Assembly (NCBI RefSeq): GCF_008386505.1 | Contig: NZ_VUNZ01000005.1 | Coordinates: 1-64,000 of the forward strand | Reading direction: 5' to 3' | DNA: 64,000 bases | Source: Chryseobacterium sediminis | GTDB lineage: Bacteria; Bacteroidota; Bacteroidia; Flavobacteriales; Weeksellaceae | In this document: in pieces, positions 7,402 to 16,157 of the stretch | Position numbering within the stretch: position 1 is the stretch's first letter | How the letters are laid out: the number at the start of each line of letters is the position of its first letter | The notes under the pieces: model-generated | Databases searched by the model: none | The model's input: the letters and a program-made list of their open reading frames with translations, nothing else | What the model was told of the DNA's origin: nothing | Program-made: the position numbers and the translations under genes

Positions 7402-8481
7402 ATGATAAATAAGGACAAACAAATAAGCAGTGTTGCAATAAAGCAGATGTCGTTGCTGGCCATTATTGTGGTGTTGGCAGGGCTCATCTGTTTTAATCTG
7501 GCATTGTTTATTCCCTCTGTTTTGGGGGCAATCACCATTTATGTAGTCTGTAGGAAATATAACTTTTACCTGCAGGAAGAAAAGAAATGGAAACCCTCAC
7601 TTGCTGCATTTGCCTTAATGTTTGCGAGTCTTATTGTTCTTATTCTTCCCATTTATTTTATTGCTGATCTGATTATTGATAAACTGGGAAATGCACAGGC
7701 TTATATGGCTAAGTTCAATATTTTCCTGGATAAAATACATTCTTACATATTTTCCAAAACAGGATTTGATATTCTGAGTAAAGAAAATATGACGAAACTG
7801 AAAGATAATGTAGGAAAGATTTCAACATCAGCACTCAGTGGTACATTCAATACCCTTACCGTAGTGATGTCCATGTATTTCATTCTCTATTTTATGCTGG
7901 AAAAACCAAGGCTTTTTGAAAAGATCCTTACTTCTTCTGCTCCTTTGAAGAGATCCAACATTTCTCTGATAGGCGATAAAATGAGAAAACTTATTATGGC
8001 CAATGCGATCGGGATTCCTGTTGTAGCAGTAGGACAGGGGATTGTAGCCCTTATAGGATATCTTATTTTTGGGGCACCGGGAGCTGTATTGCTTTTTGCA
8101 TTAACGGCGGCTGCTTCAGTGATTCCTGTTGTAGGAACTGCTATTGTGTATGTGCCGGTATGTATCTTTATGATTGCAGAAGGAAATACAGTACAGGGAG
8201 TTGGCTTAGCAATCTATTGTGTTGTTGTAGTAGGTCTTACGGATAATCTTCTTCGTTTTACCCTTTTAAAGAAGCTGGAAAATATCCACCCTTTGAATAC
8301 GGTATTTGGAATTATCATGGGAATGAATCTTTTTGGCTTCATGGGCCTTATTTTCGGGCCTATTCTGATCTCCCTGACACTTCTTTTGGTTCAGGTGTAC
8401 AGAAATGAATTCTCGGACGAAGAGACTCCTCCGGATCTTGAACTGCCTGGCCAAAATGATCTTGAAGAAAAATTAATTTAA
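7402..8481 (+). CDS. AI-2E family transporter (PerM/YdiK-type)
   Basis: A 359-aa membrane protein of the AI-2E exporter family (PF01594). It has paired N-terminal helices (about 13-45), a further helix near 70-95, a long amphipathic stretch (about 95-145) and the conserved C-terminal region with GAPGAVLLFALTAAASVIPVVG and 'NTVFGIIMGMNLFGFMGLIFGP'. Despite the family name, many members export Na+ or unknown solutes and AI-2 transport is shown for few. The gene lies 10 bases after the membrane protein at 6663 and 12 bases before the DUF3820 gene, which suggests one operon. Confidence 0.88.
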   Translation: MINKDKQISSVAIKQMSLLAIIVVLAGLICFNLALFIPSVLGAITIYVVCRKYNFYLQEEKKWKPSLAAFALMFASLIVLILPIYFIADLIIDKLGNAQAYMAKFNIFLDKIHSYIFSKTGFDILSKENMTKLKDNVGKISTSALSGTFNTLTVVMSMYFILYFMLEKPRLFEKILTSSAPLKRSNISLIGDKMRKLIMANAIGIPVVAVGQGIVALIGYLIFGAPGAVLLFALTAAASVIPVVGTAIVYVPVCIFMIAEGNTVQGVGLAIYCVVVVGLTDNLLRFTLLKKLENIHPLNTVFGIIMGMNLFGFMGLIFGPILISLTLLLVQVYRNEFSDEETPPDLELPGQNDLEEKLI

Positions 8482-8493
8482 TTATATAAAAGC

Positions 8494-8730
8494 GTGGAAG
8501 GAATCAATCCTGAAATATTAAAAGAAATCTGTGTTATGAAAATGCCTTTCGGTAAGTATGAAGGAACGGTCCTGGTAGATCTTCCGGTAAGCTACCTCGA
8601 ATGGTTCAACAGAAACGGAATGCCAAAGGGAAAACTGGGAATGCAGCTTTCAACAGTTTATGAGATTAAATTAAATGGTCTGATGGATCTTTTGACTCCC
8701 ATCAGAGCAGCAATAAGAAACGGCTTGTAA
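8494..8730 (+). CDS. DUF3820 family protein
   Basis: A small soluble protein with the DUF3820 core 'MPFGKYEG...LPVSYLEWF' and 'GKLGMQLSTVYEIKLNGL'. Family members are about 70 aa and their function is not established, although 'quorum-sensing-regulated' appears in some database names. The GTG start at 8494 gives 78 aa and sits 12 bases past the transporter gene; an ATG at 8536 would give 64 aa and just the core. GTG is chosen because the added residues look coding and the spacing fits an operon. Confidence 0.78.
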   Translation: MEGINPEILKEICVMKMPFGKYEGTVLVDLPVSYLEWFNRNGMPKGKLGMQLSTVYEIKLNGLMDLLTPIRAAIRNGL

Positions 8731-8759
8731 AAAATAAAATATTCAATCCAGGTATAAAG

Positions 8760-8796
8760 TTTCGGCGGCATCGAAGATGCCGCCGAAACTTTTTTA
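8760..8796 (+). terminator. Strong bidirectional terminator
   Basis: A perfect 13-bp stem (8760-8772 with 8776-8788, loop GAA) followed by CTTTTTT on the + strand. It separates the DUF3820 operon from the convergent uvrB. Its stem TTCGGCGGC...GCCGCCGAA is shared with the hairpin at 24130. Confidence 0.85.
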
Positions 8797-8809
8797 TAAA
8801 TCAGTTGTA

Positions 8810-10801
8810 TTAAGCTTTCAAAGCTGCAATTTCATCTCTCAGCTTGGCTGCTTTTATAAAGTCAAGGTTTTTCGCTGCAGCTTCCATTTCTTTCTGCTTC
8901 TGAGTAATCATTTTCTCTATATCTTCACTTGCATACGTTGCTTTTGTTTCTGCAACTTTCTGAAGGATTTCTTTTTGGGTATACTTTTCATCAGGGAAAT
9001 CTTTGCTTCTTCCGACAAGGTTTTCAGAAATCTTTTTATTCAATGCTTTTGGCTTCAGGCCGTTATCGTCATTGTACTGCATTTGTTTTGCACGACGGTA
9101 TTCGGTTTCATCAAGAGTAGCCTGCATAGATTTAGTAATTTTATCAGCATACATGATTGCTTTTCCATTCACATTCCTTGCGGCCCGGCCCACGGTTTGA
9201 ATCATTGATCTTCTGCTTCTCAACATTCCTTCTTTATCAGCATCCAGAATAGCAACTAACGAAACTTCAGGTAAATCCAATCCTTCTCGTAATAAGTTAA
9301 CTCCAATAAGCACATCAAAAAGTCCCAGACGAAGATCCTGCATAATCTGAATACGTTCCAGTGTTTCGACATCAGAGTGAATATATCTGGTTCGGATTCC
9401 GAATTTGGTAAAGTATTTCGTAAGTTCTTCAGCCATTTTCTTTGTTAAAGTGGTCACCAGTACTCTTTCATCAGCATCAGATCTTTTATGGATTTCCTCC
9501 ATCAAATCATCAATCTGATTTATGGTAGGTCTTACCTCAATAATAGGGTCAAGAAGCCCTGTCGGACGGATGATCTGCTCTATATAAGCTCCTCCGGTTT
9601 TCTCAAGTTCATAATCTGCAGGAGTTGCGGATACGTAGATAACCTGATTCTGAATGGCTTCAAATTCTTCAAATTTTAAAGGTCTGTTATCCATTGCAGC
9701 CGGAAGTCTGAAACCGTATTCCACTAATGCTTCTTTTCTGCTTCGGTCACCACCATACATGGCATGAACCTGTGGAACCGTTACGTGACTTTCATCAATA
9801 ACCATTAAAAAGTCTTTAGGGAAATAATCAATCAGGCAGAAAGGTCTTGTACCCGGAAGACGGCCATCCAGATATCTCGAATAGTTCTCAATTCCTGAAC
9901 AATAGCCAAGTTCTTTAATCATTTCAAGATCCAATTCGGTTCTTTCCTGAAGTCGCTTGGCTTCTAATGGTTTTCCTACAGAACTAAAGAAATCAACCTG
10001 TTTTACCATATCATCCTGAATATCTTTAATAGCACCGTTTAAGGTCTCTTTTGATGTTACAAAAAGATTGGCAGGATAAATTTGTATTTGGTCAAAATTG
10101 TCTTCTACATTTCCTGTAACCGGGTCAAAACTTTGAATTTTTTCAATTTCATCTCCAAAAAACTGAATTCTGATGGCATTATCAGTATAAGCAGGAAAAA
10201 CATCAATTACATCCCCTTTTACACGAAATGTTCCTCGTTGAAACTCATTTAATGTTCTGGCATATAATGCATTAACTAAGGAGTGGAGAAGTGCTGTTCT
10301 TGTCACTTTTTCACCAATAGCAATGGAAATTAATGATTTATGAAATTCTGTAGGGTTTCCGATACCATAAATACAGGAAACAGAGGCCACAATCAAAACA
10401 TCCCTTCTTCCTGAAAGAAGGCTGGCAGTTGCAGAGAGACGTAGTTTTTCAACTTCTTCATTGATGCTCAGGTCTTTTTCAATATAAGTTCCCGTTGTGG
10501 CAATATAAGCCTCGGGTTGGTAGTAATCATAGTAGCTGACAAAGTATTCCACAGCATTTTCCGGGAAAAACTCTTTAAACTCCATAAAGAGCTGTGCCGC
10601 AAGAGTCTTATTGTGAGCCAGAACTAAGGTTGGACGCTGAACATTTTTAACAACATTTGCAACAGTAAAGGTTTTTCCGGAGCCGGTAACCCCAAGAAGC
10701 GTCTGATATTTCTCACCGATCTCTATTCCTTCGGTAAGTTTTTCAATAGCTTGTGGCTGATCTCCGGTAGGTTTATATTCTGATTGAAGCTTAAAATCCA
10801 T
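8810..10801 (-). CDS. uvrB: Excinuclease ABC subunit B
   Basis: UvrB (663 aa) is the helicase-like damage-verification subunit of nucleotide excision repair, receiving DNA from UvrA and recruiting UvrC. Visible are the Walker A GVTGSGKT (about 39-46), the damage-probing beta-hairpin YYDYYQPEAY, the DESHVT box, helicase motifs GVNLLREGLDLP and QTVGRAARN, and the C-terminal UVR coiled coil that binds UvrC. The start is ATG 10801, giving the standard MDFKLQSEYKP. A farther ATG at 10822 overlaps the -7 box TATTTTTG (10820-10827) and is rejected. Length matches the family. It is monocistronic. Confidence 0.97.
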   Translation of the reverse strand: MDFKLQSEYKPTGDQPQAIEKLTEGIEIGEKYQTLLGVTGSGKTFTVANVVKNVQRPTLVLAHNKTLAAQLFMEFKEFFPENAVEYFVSYYDYYQPEAYIATTGTYIEKDLSINEEVEKLRLSATASLLSGRRDVLIVASVSCIYGIGNPTEFHKSLISIAIGEKVTRTALLHSLVNALYARTLNEFQRGTFRVKGDVIDVFPAYTDNAIRIQFFGDEIEKIQSFDPVTGNVEDNFDQIQIYPANLFVTSKETLNGAIKDIQDDMVKQVDFFSSVGKPLEAKRLQERTELDLEMIKELGYCSGIENYSRYLDGRLPGTRPFCLIDYFPKDFLMVIDESHVTVPQVHAMYGGDRSRKEALVEYGFRLPAAMDNRPLKFEEFEAIQNQVIYVSATPADYELEKTGGAYIEQIIRPTGLLDPIIEVRPTINQIDDLMEEIHKRSDADERVLVTTLTKKMAEELTKYFTKFGIRTRYIHSDVETLERIQIMQDLRLGLFDVLIGVNLLREGLDLPEVSLVAILDADKEGMLRSRRSMIQTVGRAARNVNGKAIMYADKITKSMQATLDETEYRRAKQMQYNDDNGLKPKALNKKISENLVGRSKDFPDEKYTQKEILQKVAETKATYASEDIEKMITQKQKEMEAAAKNLDFIKAAKLRDEIAALKA

Positions 10802-10819
10802 AGAAAAGAATGTATACAA

Positions 10820-10827
10820 CAAAAATA
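10820..10827 (-). promoter_or_regulatory. -7 promoter box of uvrB
   Basis: TATTTTTG on the - strand, 18 bases before the ATG at 10801; its position decides the start codon. Confidence 0.5.
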
Positions 10828-11136
10828 CGAAAGAAATTATTAGACAGGATAATGTTTTGAAGATGAATATTTTGATAATAAAATTTTAACTTATCATCCT
10901 GAAGTTTTGATTTTTTAAATTTGTATGAATAAGAATAGTTGAAAAAATAAAAAAAGCGGTGGAAATGGCGTTTTCGTTGTTATAGTCGAGTACAGAATTA
11001 TTTTTAGAATCTGTTAATTTAATCTCTCTCATTCTACAATGTTGTAATTTGTTTTATGGATGTAGAATAAGAATAAAACTAACAAATTTTATGGCATTAT
11101 TTTTCCATTCATTGTACAATCACCAATCCTAATATT
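10828..11136. other. Intergenic region between uvrB and the sugar dehydrogenase
   Basis: About 310 AT-rich bases between divergent genes. I see one TAAATTTG box (10916-10923), 213 bases from the dehydrogenase start and so a doubtful promoter. There is also an 8-bp inverted repeat ATTCTACA/TGTAGAAT (11031-11038 and 11061-11068) that could be an operator. No small ORF is convincing. Confidence 0.4.
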
Positions 11137-12354
11137 ATGAAAATCAATCAATTTTATATCCCGGCACTGAGTCTTTTTCTTATTTTGTCATCGTGTAAAG
11201 AAAATCATGCGAACGCTCAGAAAACCGGAAATGACGGTAGTGTAGAGACTGAGAAACCAAATTCTGATTACCAGCCGGCATTTAAAGGACAGACAAGAAT
11301 CAAAACAGTAAAAAGTACAACGGCGTATAATGTAGAGATATTGAATAAAGATTTAGGAAGACCTTGGGGGATTATCAATTTACCTGATGGAAAATTTCTG
11401 ATCACAGACAAGAATGGCCACATGAATGTTGTTTCAACAGATGGAATACAAGTGTCAAAAATAGATGGCTTTCCAAAAGTGGATTCAAAAGGGCAGGGCG
11501 GAATGCTTGATGTAGCTCTTGATCCTGATTTTACCACCAACAATATTATTTATTTCAGTTTTTCGGAACCGTTTGGTAAAGGAAATCTAACTTCCGTGGC
11601 AAAAGGTAAGCTGTCTGCAGATCTTAAAAATATCTCAGAAGTAAAAGTTATTTTCCGTGCAGAGCCTTCTTATGACGGAGATAAACACTATGGAAGCCGT
11701 TTGGCTTTTGATAAAGATGGAAATTTATTTGTCAGTACAGGAGAAAGATCAGATAAAGTAACCCGTGTGTATGCTCAGAAAACGGATAATTACCTTGGAA
11801 AAATTCTAAAAATCACAAAAGACGGAAAACCAGCTCCGGGAAATCCTTTTATCGGAAAACCGGGTTTTAAGCCTGAAATTTATGCTTATGGTGTACGTAA
11901 TCCGCAAGGAATGGCTATTGATTCTAACGGAAACCTTTGGGATGTGGAGATGGGACCGAGAGGTGGAGATGAAATCAATCTGATCCAGGCCGGAAAAAAT
12001 TACGGATGGGGAGATGTCACCTATGGAATTGAATATTCAGGAGACAAAGTAGGACAGGGAATTACCCAAAAAGAAGGAACTGAACAGCCTGTCTACTATT
12101 GGGATCCTGTAATTTCACCAAGCGGAATTACTTTTTATACCGGAAATATTGAGGAATGGAAGGGAAATTTGATGATCGGATGTTTAAGTGGTGAGCATAT
12201 TGACAGAATTGTTATGAAAGACAATAAAGTGGTGGGAGAGGAGCGTCTTCTCGCAGATCAGAAAGAACGTTTCCGGGATGTATTGAACGGAATGGACGGG
12301 AATCTTTATGCAGTAACCGACAGTGGTAAATTGTATAAGATTTCAAAAAAATAA
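11137..12354 (+). CDS. PQQ-dependent sugar dehydrogenase (soluble GDH/YliI-like) lipoprotein
   Basis: 405 aa. The signal peptide ends in a lipobox (LFLILSSC), so the mature protein is probably anchored at an outer face. From about residue 60 it is a six-bladed beta-propeller of the GSDH family (PF07995): PWGIINLPDGKFLITDK, GQGGMLDVALDPDF, DKHYGSRLAFDKDG, YGVRNPQGMAID, EMGPRGGDEIN and GKNYGWGDVTYG are the hallmark blades. Family enzymes oxidise aldose sugars with PQQ and pass electrons to the respiratory chain. No PQQ biosynthesis genes are here, so the cofactor would be made elsewhere or scavenged. The gene stands alone with a terminator. Confidence 0.88.
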   Translation: MKINQFYIPALSLFLILSSCKENHANAQKTGNDGSVETEKPNSDYQPAFKGQTRIKTVKSTTAYNVEILNKDLGRPWGIINLPDGKFLITDKNGHMNVVSTDGIQVSKIDGFPKVDSKGQGGMLDVALDPDFTTNNIIYFSFSEPFGKGNLTSVAKGKLSADLKNISEVKVIFRAEPSYDGDKHYGSRLAFDKDGNLFVSTGERSDKVTRVYAQKTDNYLGKILKITKDGKPAPGNPFIGKPGFKPEIYAYGVRNPQGMAIDSNGNLWDVEMGPRGGDEINLIQAGKNYGWGDVTYGIEYSGDKVGQGITQKEGTEQPVYYWDPVISPSGITFYTGNIEEWKGNLMIGCLSGEHIDRIVMKDNKVVGEERLLADQKERFRDVLNGMDGNLYAVTDSGKLYKISKK

Positions 12355-12361
12355 ATAAAAA

Positions 12362-12389
12362 AACTCCTGAAAACTTTCAGGAGTTTTTA
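12362..12389 (+). terminator. Bidirectional terminator between the dehydrogenase and the TonB receptor gene
   Basis: AACTCCTGAA pairs with TTCAGGAGTT around a short loop, followed by a T tract on the + strand and preceded by an A tract, so it can serve both convergent genes. Confidence 0.8.
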
Positions 12390-12396
12390 TTTTCAG

Positions 12397-14835
12397 TTAA
12401 AACTTAAAGTTAAGTCTGGCAAAAGCCTGTCTTCCGGCAAATCCCATCTGTACAGGATCAAAAATACCTCCGGATTCTGTATTTCCGCTGGTTACCTGAG
12501 TGGTTTGCAGCGTAGGATATCTGTTGAATAGATTTTTACTGCCCACAGTCAGGTTCAGGTTCTTGCAAAACTCGTAACCGAAAGAAATATCGGTAGTTAC
12601 TTTCGGGTTATATATTTGTTCCGTATCATCATAGCCAATCAGTGTTGCTTTATCAAACCTTACCATCTGCAGATTCACATTGAATTTGTTGATTTTATAA
12701 TTGAGGTTTAAATTAACTTTTGTTTTTGGAGCAGAGGCGAGGATAAAAGCCTTTTCTCTATTGCTCAGATAAATATCTTCTTTCCCTGCCAGCTGTTCAG
12801 AAGTATTTACTTTGGTAATTTCCATATCGTTATAGTTTCCGGCTAAGGTAGCAGTCAGTTTCCCGGAACCAAGGTTTTCAGTATAACTTAAGATAAGGTC
12901 AACTCCTTTCGTGCGCGTATCAATTGCATTAGAAAAGAACTGCACCTGATCAATAAATGGATTGTCTGCCTGAACGTCTGCCGGTAAGTCTGCCTGTGCA
13001 AAATATCCGGTAAGAACGATTCTGTTTTTAACCTGAATATAATATCCATCTACTGTTGCCGTGAACTTTCCTGTGTTGAAAGTAAATCCGGCACTTCCGT
13101 TCACAGAGGTTTCCTGTTTTAGCTGAGGAATCCCAAGGCTGCCTGCTAGCTTACTGTCGTTAGAGGCTAGCTGAATAGTAACCAACTGACCGCCCTGAAA
13201 GTTGGTAAATTGCTGACTGTAATACTTCTGAGCCAATGAAGGCGCTCGGAATCCTGTAGAAACGGAACCTCGGAATGCAAACTGCGGAGTGATCGCATAT
13301 CTTGTTGCGAATTTTCCATTCAGAGTACTTCCGAAATCATTATAATTTTCAAATCTTCCGGCAATACTCACCATCCAGTTTTTAGTCACATCCAGTTCAG
13401 TATCTACATAGGCTGCAAAGTTATTTCTGCTTTTGCCAATATCCGTAGAATACCCCGGAAATCCCTGAGAACCACCCGGTCTTACATTCCCGCTTAAAGG
13501 GTTGGTGACAAGAAGGTTTTGGGGAGTACTGGCAGTAACAAGATTTCCATTGACATCATACATAGCGTAAGAAGCTTCTTCCCCTTTGATGATATCAAAT
13601 TTTTCATATCTGAATTCTGATCCGAAAGCGATATTCAGTCCTTCCAGCACTTTAAACTGTTTTACAGCATTAAAACCGGTTGTATTCTGTAACAGGGAAT
13701 GTCCTCCTGCATTAAAGCTTGTAGGCGATTTGATACCCAAAGTGGCATTAATCGTATTGTCAATCTGATAGGTAAATCTATTGTTGCCAAAGGCGTTATA
13801 AAAATCTACATCCCAGTCTAAGACCTTAAATTTTAAACCATTATCAAATGTAAAATCTGTAATACTTGTATTTTCAATCGGATTAAATCCTGTAGGATAA
13901 ACTTCAGGAATATTTCCGTCCGCATCAGCTGATCTGGTCCATGCGTAGGCCTTGGTATTTCTGTGAGAAAAACCTTGACGAGAATAGAATTTCAGACCAT
14001 CAGACAATGGAAGTTCAATATTTCCGAAAAAGTAAATATTTTGAGCTTTTGCGTCCCCGAAACGCTGTCTTGGTGCGGGAGATGGATCATTGTAAATATC
14101 TGGATTTGCATTTCGTATTGCATAATCTTTGTTGATAAACTCTACAGTAAAGTTTCCAAAACCTCCTTTTGAACCTATTTTAGTTCCTAAATTTCCACTG
14201 AAATCAAAGGTGGTTCCGTCGATTTTGTGATCTGAAACAACATCATTATTTCCTGGACTTTTAAAAAGGTTCATTCCTGTGAATAGATTTCCTTCAAAAC
14301 CTTTATCCCGGTCATTCAAAATAACATTGATTACCCCTGCGATAGCATCAGATCCATATTGAGCTGAAGCTCCGTCACGAAGAACTTCCACTCTTTTTAT
14401 GGCACCAATAGGGATGGTATTCATGTCATACCCTGTATTTCCTCTTCCTTTAGTCCCAAAAAGATTGATCAGTGAAGACTGATGATATCTTTTTCCATTT
14501 AACAAAAGTAGGGTTTGATCAGGACCCAACCCTCTTAAAGTGGCGGGATCTACTGCATCAGCACCGTCAGACCCTGATTGTTTGTTGGAATTGAAAGAAG
14601 GCGCAGAAAACTGTAAAAGCTGGTTGACTTCTACTTGTCCGGTTGACTGGCTTACCTGTTTGATATCGATGATGTCAATAGGAACAGGCGTATTCACTAC
14701 GGTTCTCTTTTTATTCCGGCTTCCGGTGATGGCTACTTCGTCAATCTTCGATTCTTTCAGGGTATCCTTTATTTGCTGGGCATAGGATAGAGTAGAAACT
14801 CCAAGAAAAACAATGCTGATGTATTTTATTTTCAT
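12397..14835 (-). CDS. TonB-dependent outer-membrane receptor
   Basis: 812 aa with a signal peptide (MKIKYISIVFLGVSTLSYAQ). A plug domain (about 45-170) contains DPATLRGLGPDQTLLLLNGK and 'VEVLRDGASAQYGSDAIAGVIN', followed by a 22-strand-type barrel ending in ARLNFKF with the C-terminal Phe. There is no N-terminal carboxypeptidase-like extension and no SusD partner, so it is not a SusC. Ligand could be a siderophore, cobalamin or another scarce nutrient. The start at 14835 is chosen for the signal peptide; a farther ATG at 14874 overlaps the -7 box region (TAATTTTG, 14863-14870). It lies alone. Confidence 0.92.
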   Translation of the reverse strand: MKIKYISIVFLGVSTLSYAQQIKDTLKESKIDEVAITGSRNKKRTVVNTPVPIDIIDIKQVSQSTGQVEVNQLLQFSAPSFNSNKQSGSDGADAVDPATLRGLGPDQTLLLLNGKRYHQSSLINLFGTKGRGNTGYDMNTIPIGAIKRVEVLRDGASAQYGSDAIAGVINVILNDRDKGFEGNLFTGMNLFKSPGNNDVVSDHKIDGTTFDFSGNLGTKIGSKGGFGNFTVEFINKDYAIRNANPDIYNDPSPAPRQRFGDAKAQNIYFFGNIELPLSDGLKFYSRQGFSHRNTKAYAWTRSADADGNIPEVYPTGFNPIENTSITDFTFDNGLKFKVLDWDVDFYNAFGNNRFTYQIDNTINATLGIKSPTSFNAGGHSLLQNTTGFNAVKQFKVLEGLNIAFGSEFRYEKFDIIKGEEASYAMYDVNGNLVTASTPQNLLVTNPLSGNVRPGGSQGFPGYSTDIGKSRNNFAAYVDTELDVTKNWMVSIAGRFENYNDFGSTLNGKFATRYAITPQFAFRGSVSTGFRAPSLAQKYYSQQFTNFQGGQLVTIQLASNDSKLAGSLGIPQLKQETSVNGSAGFTFNTGKFTATVDGYYIQVKNRIVLTGYFAQADLPADVQADNPFIDQVQFFSNAIDTRTKGVDLILSYTENLGSGKLTATLAGNYNDMEITKVNTSEQLAGKEDIYLSNREKAFILASAPKTKVNLNLNYKINKFNVNLQMVRFDKATLIGYDDTEQIYNPKVTTDISFGYEFCKNLNLTVGSKNLFNRYPTLQTTQVTSGNTESGGIFDPVQMGFAGRQAFARLNFKF

Positions 14836-14862
14836 ATAGATAATTTTGAGTGGTGATTTAAT

Positions 14863-14870
14863 CAAAATTA
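14863..14870 (-). promoter_or_regulatory. -7 promoter box of the TonB receptor gene
   Basis: TAATTTTG on the - strand, 27 bases before the ATG at 14835, matching TAnnTTTG. Confidence 0.5.
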
Positions 14871-14997
14871 TCAATATTTATTTTTAAATCCATACTAAAA
14901 TTAAATATTTAATATGGATGTCTTAATTTAATACGGTTTTGTATTTATTTAAGAAAAATAATAACCTATTGTTTAATTTTAATGAAAAATTTTAATG

Positions 14998-16155
14998 TTA
15001 AAAGCTGGTAATGATTCTGTTAATTCCTTCTTCTAAAATTTCCTGTGAGGTGGAAAAACAAATTCTGATATGTCCTTCTGCTCCTTTTCCGAACCATCTC
15101 TCGGATCCGGGAACAATGGCAACCTTCCCCTGTTTTAAAACATGTTGAGCAAACTGATCGCTGGACATTCCGTTTTCAATCTTTGGAAACAGCACAAAAG
15201 TAGCTTCAGGCAGATTAGGGGTTACAATTTCTGAACGGCTTAAGAGTTTAAATGCAAGATCTCTGTTGCTCTGTAAGTGAGTCAGGAATTTCCTGTACCA
15301 AGGTTTTGCTTTCTCCAAAGCTACGCTTCCGGCAATCTGGGATAAAGTAGAAACGCCTTCTATTGTTGAATTGAAATTGGATTTTTCTGTAAAATCTTCA
15401 AGAATATCCTGATCATTACACAATACTGCCCCGATTCTCAGCCCAGCAATTCCAAATGATTTTGAAAATCCATACACGGTAAAGCTTTTTCTCTTTGCCT
15501 TCTCAGAAACGGAAGAATAGGTATGAAAGTCTTTGCTGTCATAAATAATATCACTCCAGATTTCATCACTCATTACCCAAAGATCATGAGCTGCAGCAAT
15601 TTCTGCTATTTTTATTAAAACTTCTTTAGAATAAACCTTTCCCAGAGGATTATGTGGATTGCAGATGCTGATAAGTTTGGTTTTGGGATTGATTAAAGAA
15701 ACCAGTTTTTCAAAATCAATGTCTCCCGTTGTGGTATCTACAGGACAAAGCATTACTTTTCCACCCGCTGTTTCCACTGATTTTTTGAAGAGAAAATCTA
15801 CAGGATCGAGAATAATGGCTTCATCTCCGGAGTTCAAAACATAAGAGGCTATCAGGAACATACCCTGAGCGGCACTATTGACGGCCAGAACATTTTCAGG
15901 AGAAAAGCTTCCGTGTTTTTCTTTATTAAAATGATCCGCAACACTTTTTTTGAATTCCGGAAGACCGGAAAATGGTCCGTAACTTAGATAGCCGTCTTTC
16001 AGGTATTCAATAATTCCCTGTTCTATTTCAGGAGCTGTCCTGAAGTCCGGATCTGCGGCGGTAAGTGGAATAATTCCCTCTTCCAGTGTTGCCCATCTTC
16101 CGTTGTAGGCTTTTCTTTTCAAGGCTTCAAAGTTGATATCGTTATTGGTGAACAT
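14998..16155 (-). CDS. PLP-dependent aminotransferase class I/II, MalY/PatB-like
   Basis: 385 aa, fold-type I. The PLP lysine lies in VYGFSKSFGIAGLRIG (about residue 232). The binding motifs CNPHNPLGKV and SDEIWSD match the MalY/PatB cystathionine beta-lyase branch, as does the N-terminal PLTAADPDF. MalY/PatB enzymes cleave C-S bonds of cystathionine or Cys conjugates, while relatives are true aminotransferases, so the reaction is not settled. It follows the FAD monooxygenase gene after only two bases, so the pair is an operon and may act on one substrate. Confidence 0.85.
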   Translation of the reverse strand: MFTNNDINFEALKRKAYNGRWATLEEGIIPLTAADPDFRTAPEIEQGIIEYLKDGYLSYGPFSGLPEFKKSVADHFNKEKHGSFSPENVLAVNSAAQGMFLIASYVLNSGDEAIILDPVDFLFKKSVETAGGKVMLCPVDTTTGDIDFEKLVSLINPKTKLISICNPHNPLGKVYSKEVLIKIAEIAAAHDLWVMSDEIWSDIIYDSKDFHTYSSVSEKAKRKSFTVYGFSKSFGIAGLRIGAVLCNDQDILEDFTEKSNFNSTIEGVSTLSQIAGSVALEKAKPWYRKFLTHLQSNRDLAFKLLSRSEIVTPNLPEATFVLFPKIENGMSSDQFAQHVLKQGKVAIVPGSERWFGKGAEGHIRICFSTSQEILEEGINRIITSF

Positions 16156-16157
16156 AG

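Noticed and set aside
8777..9208. 143-codon open frame on the + strand
   Set aside because: Antisense to the 3' end of uvrB; no independent features.
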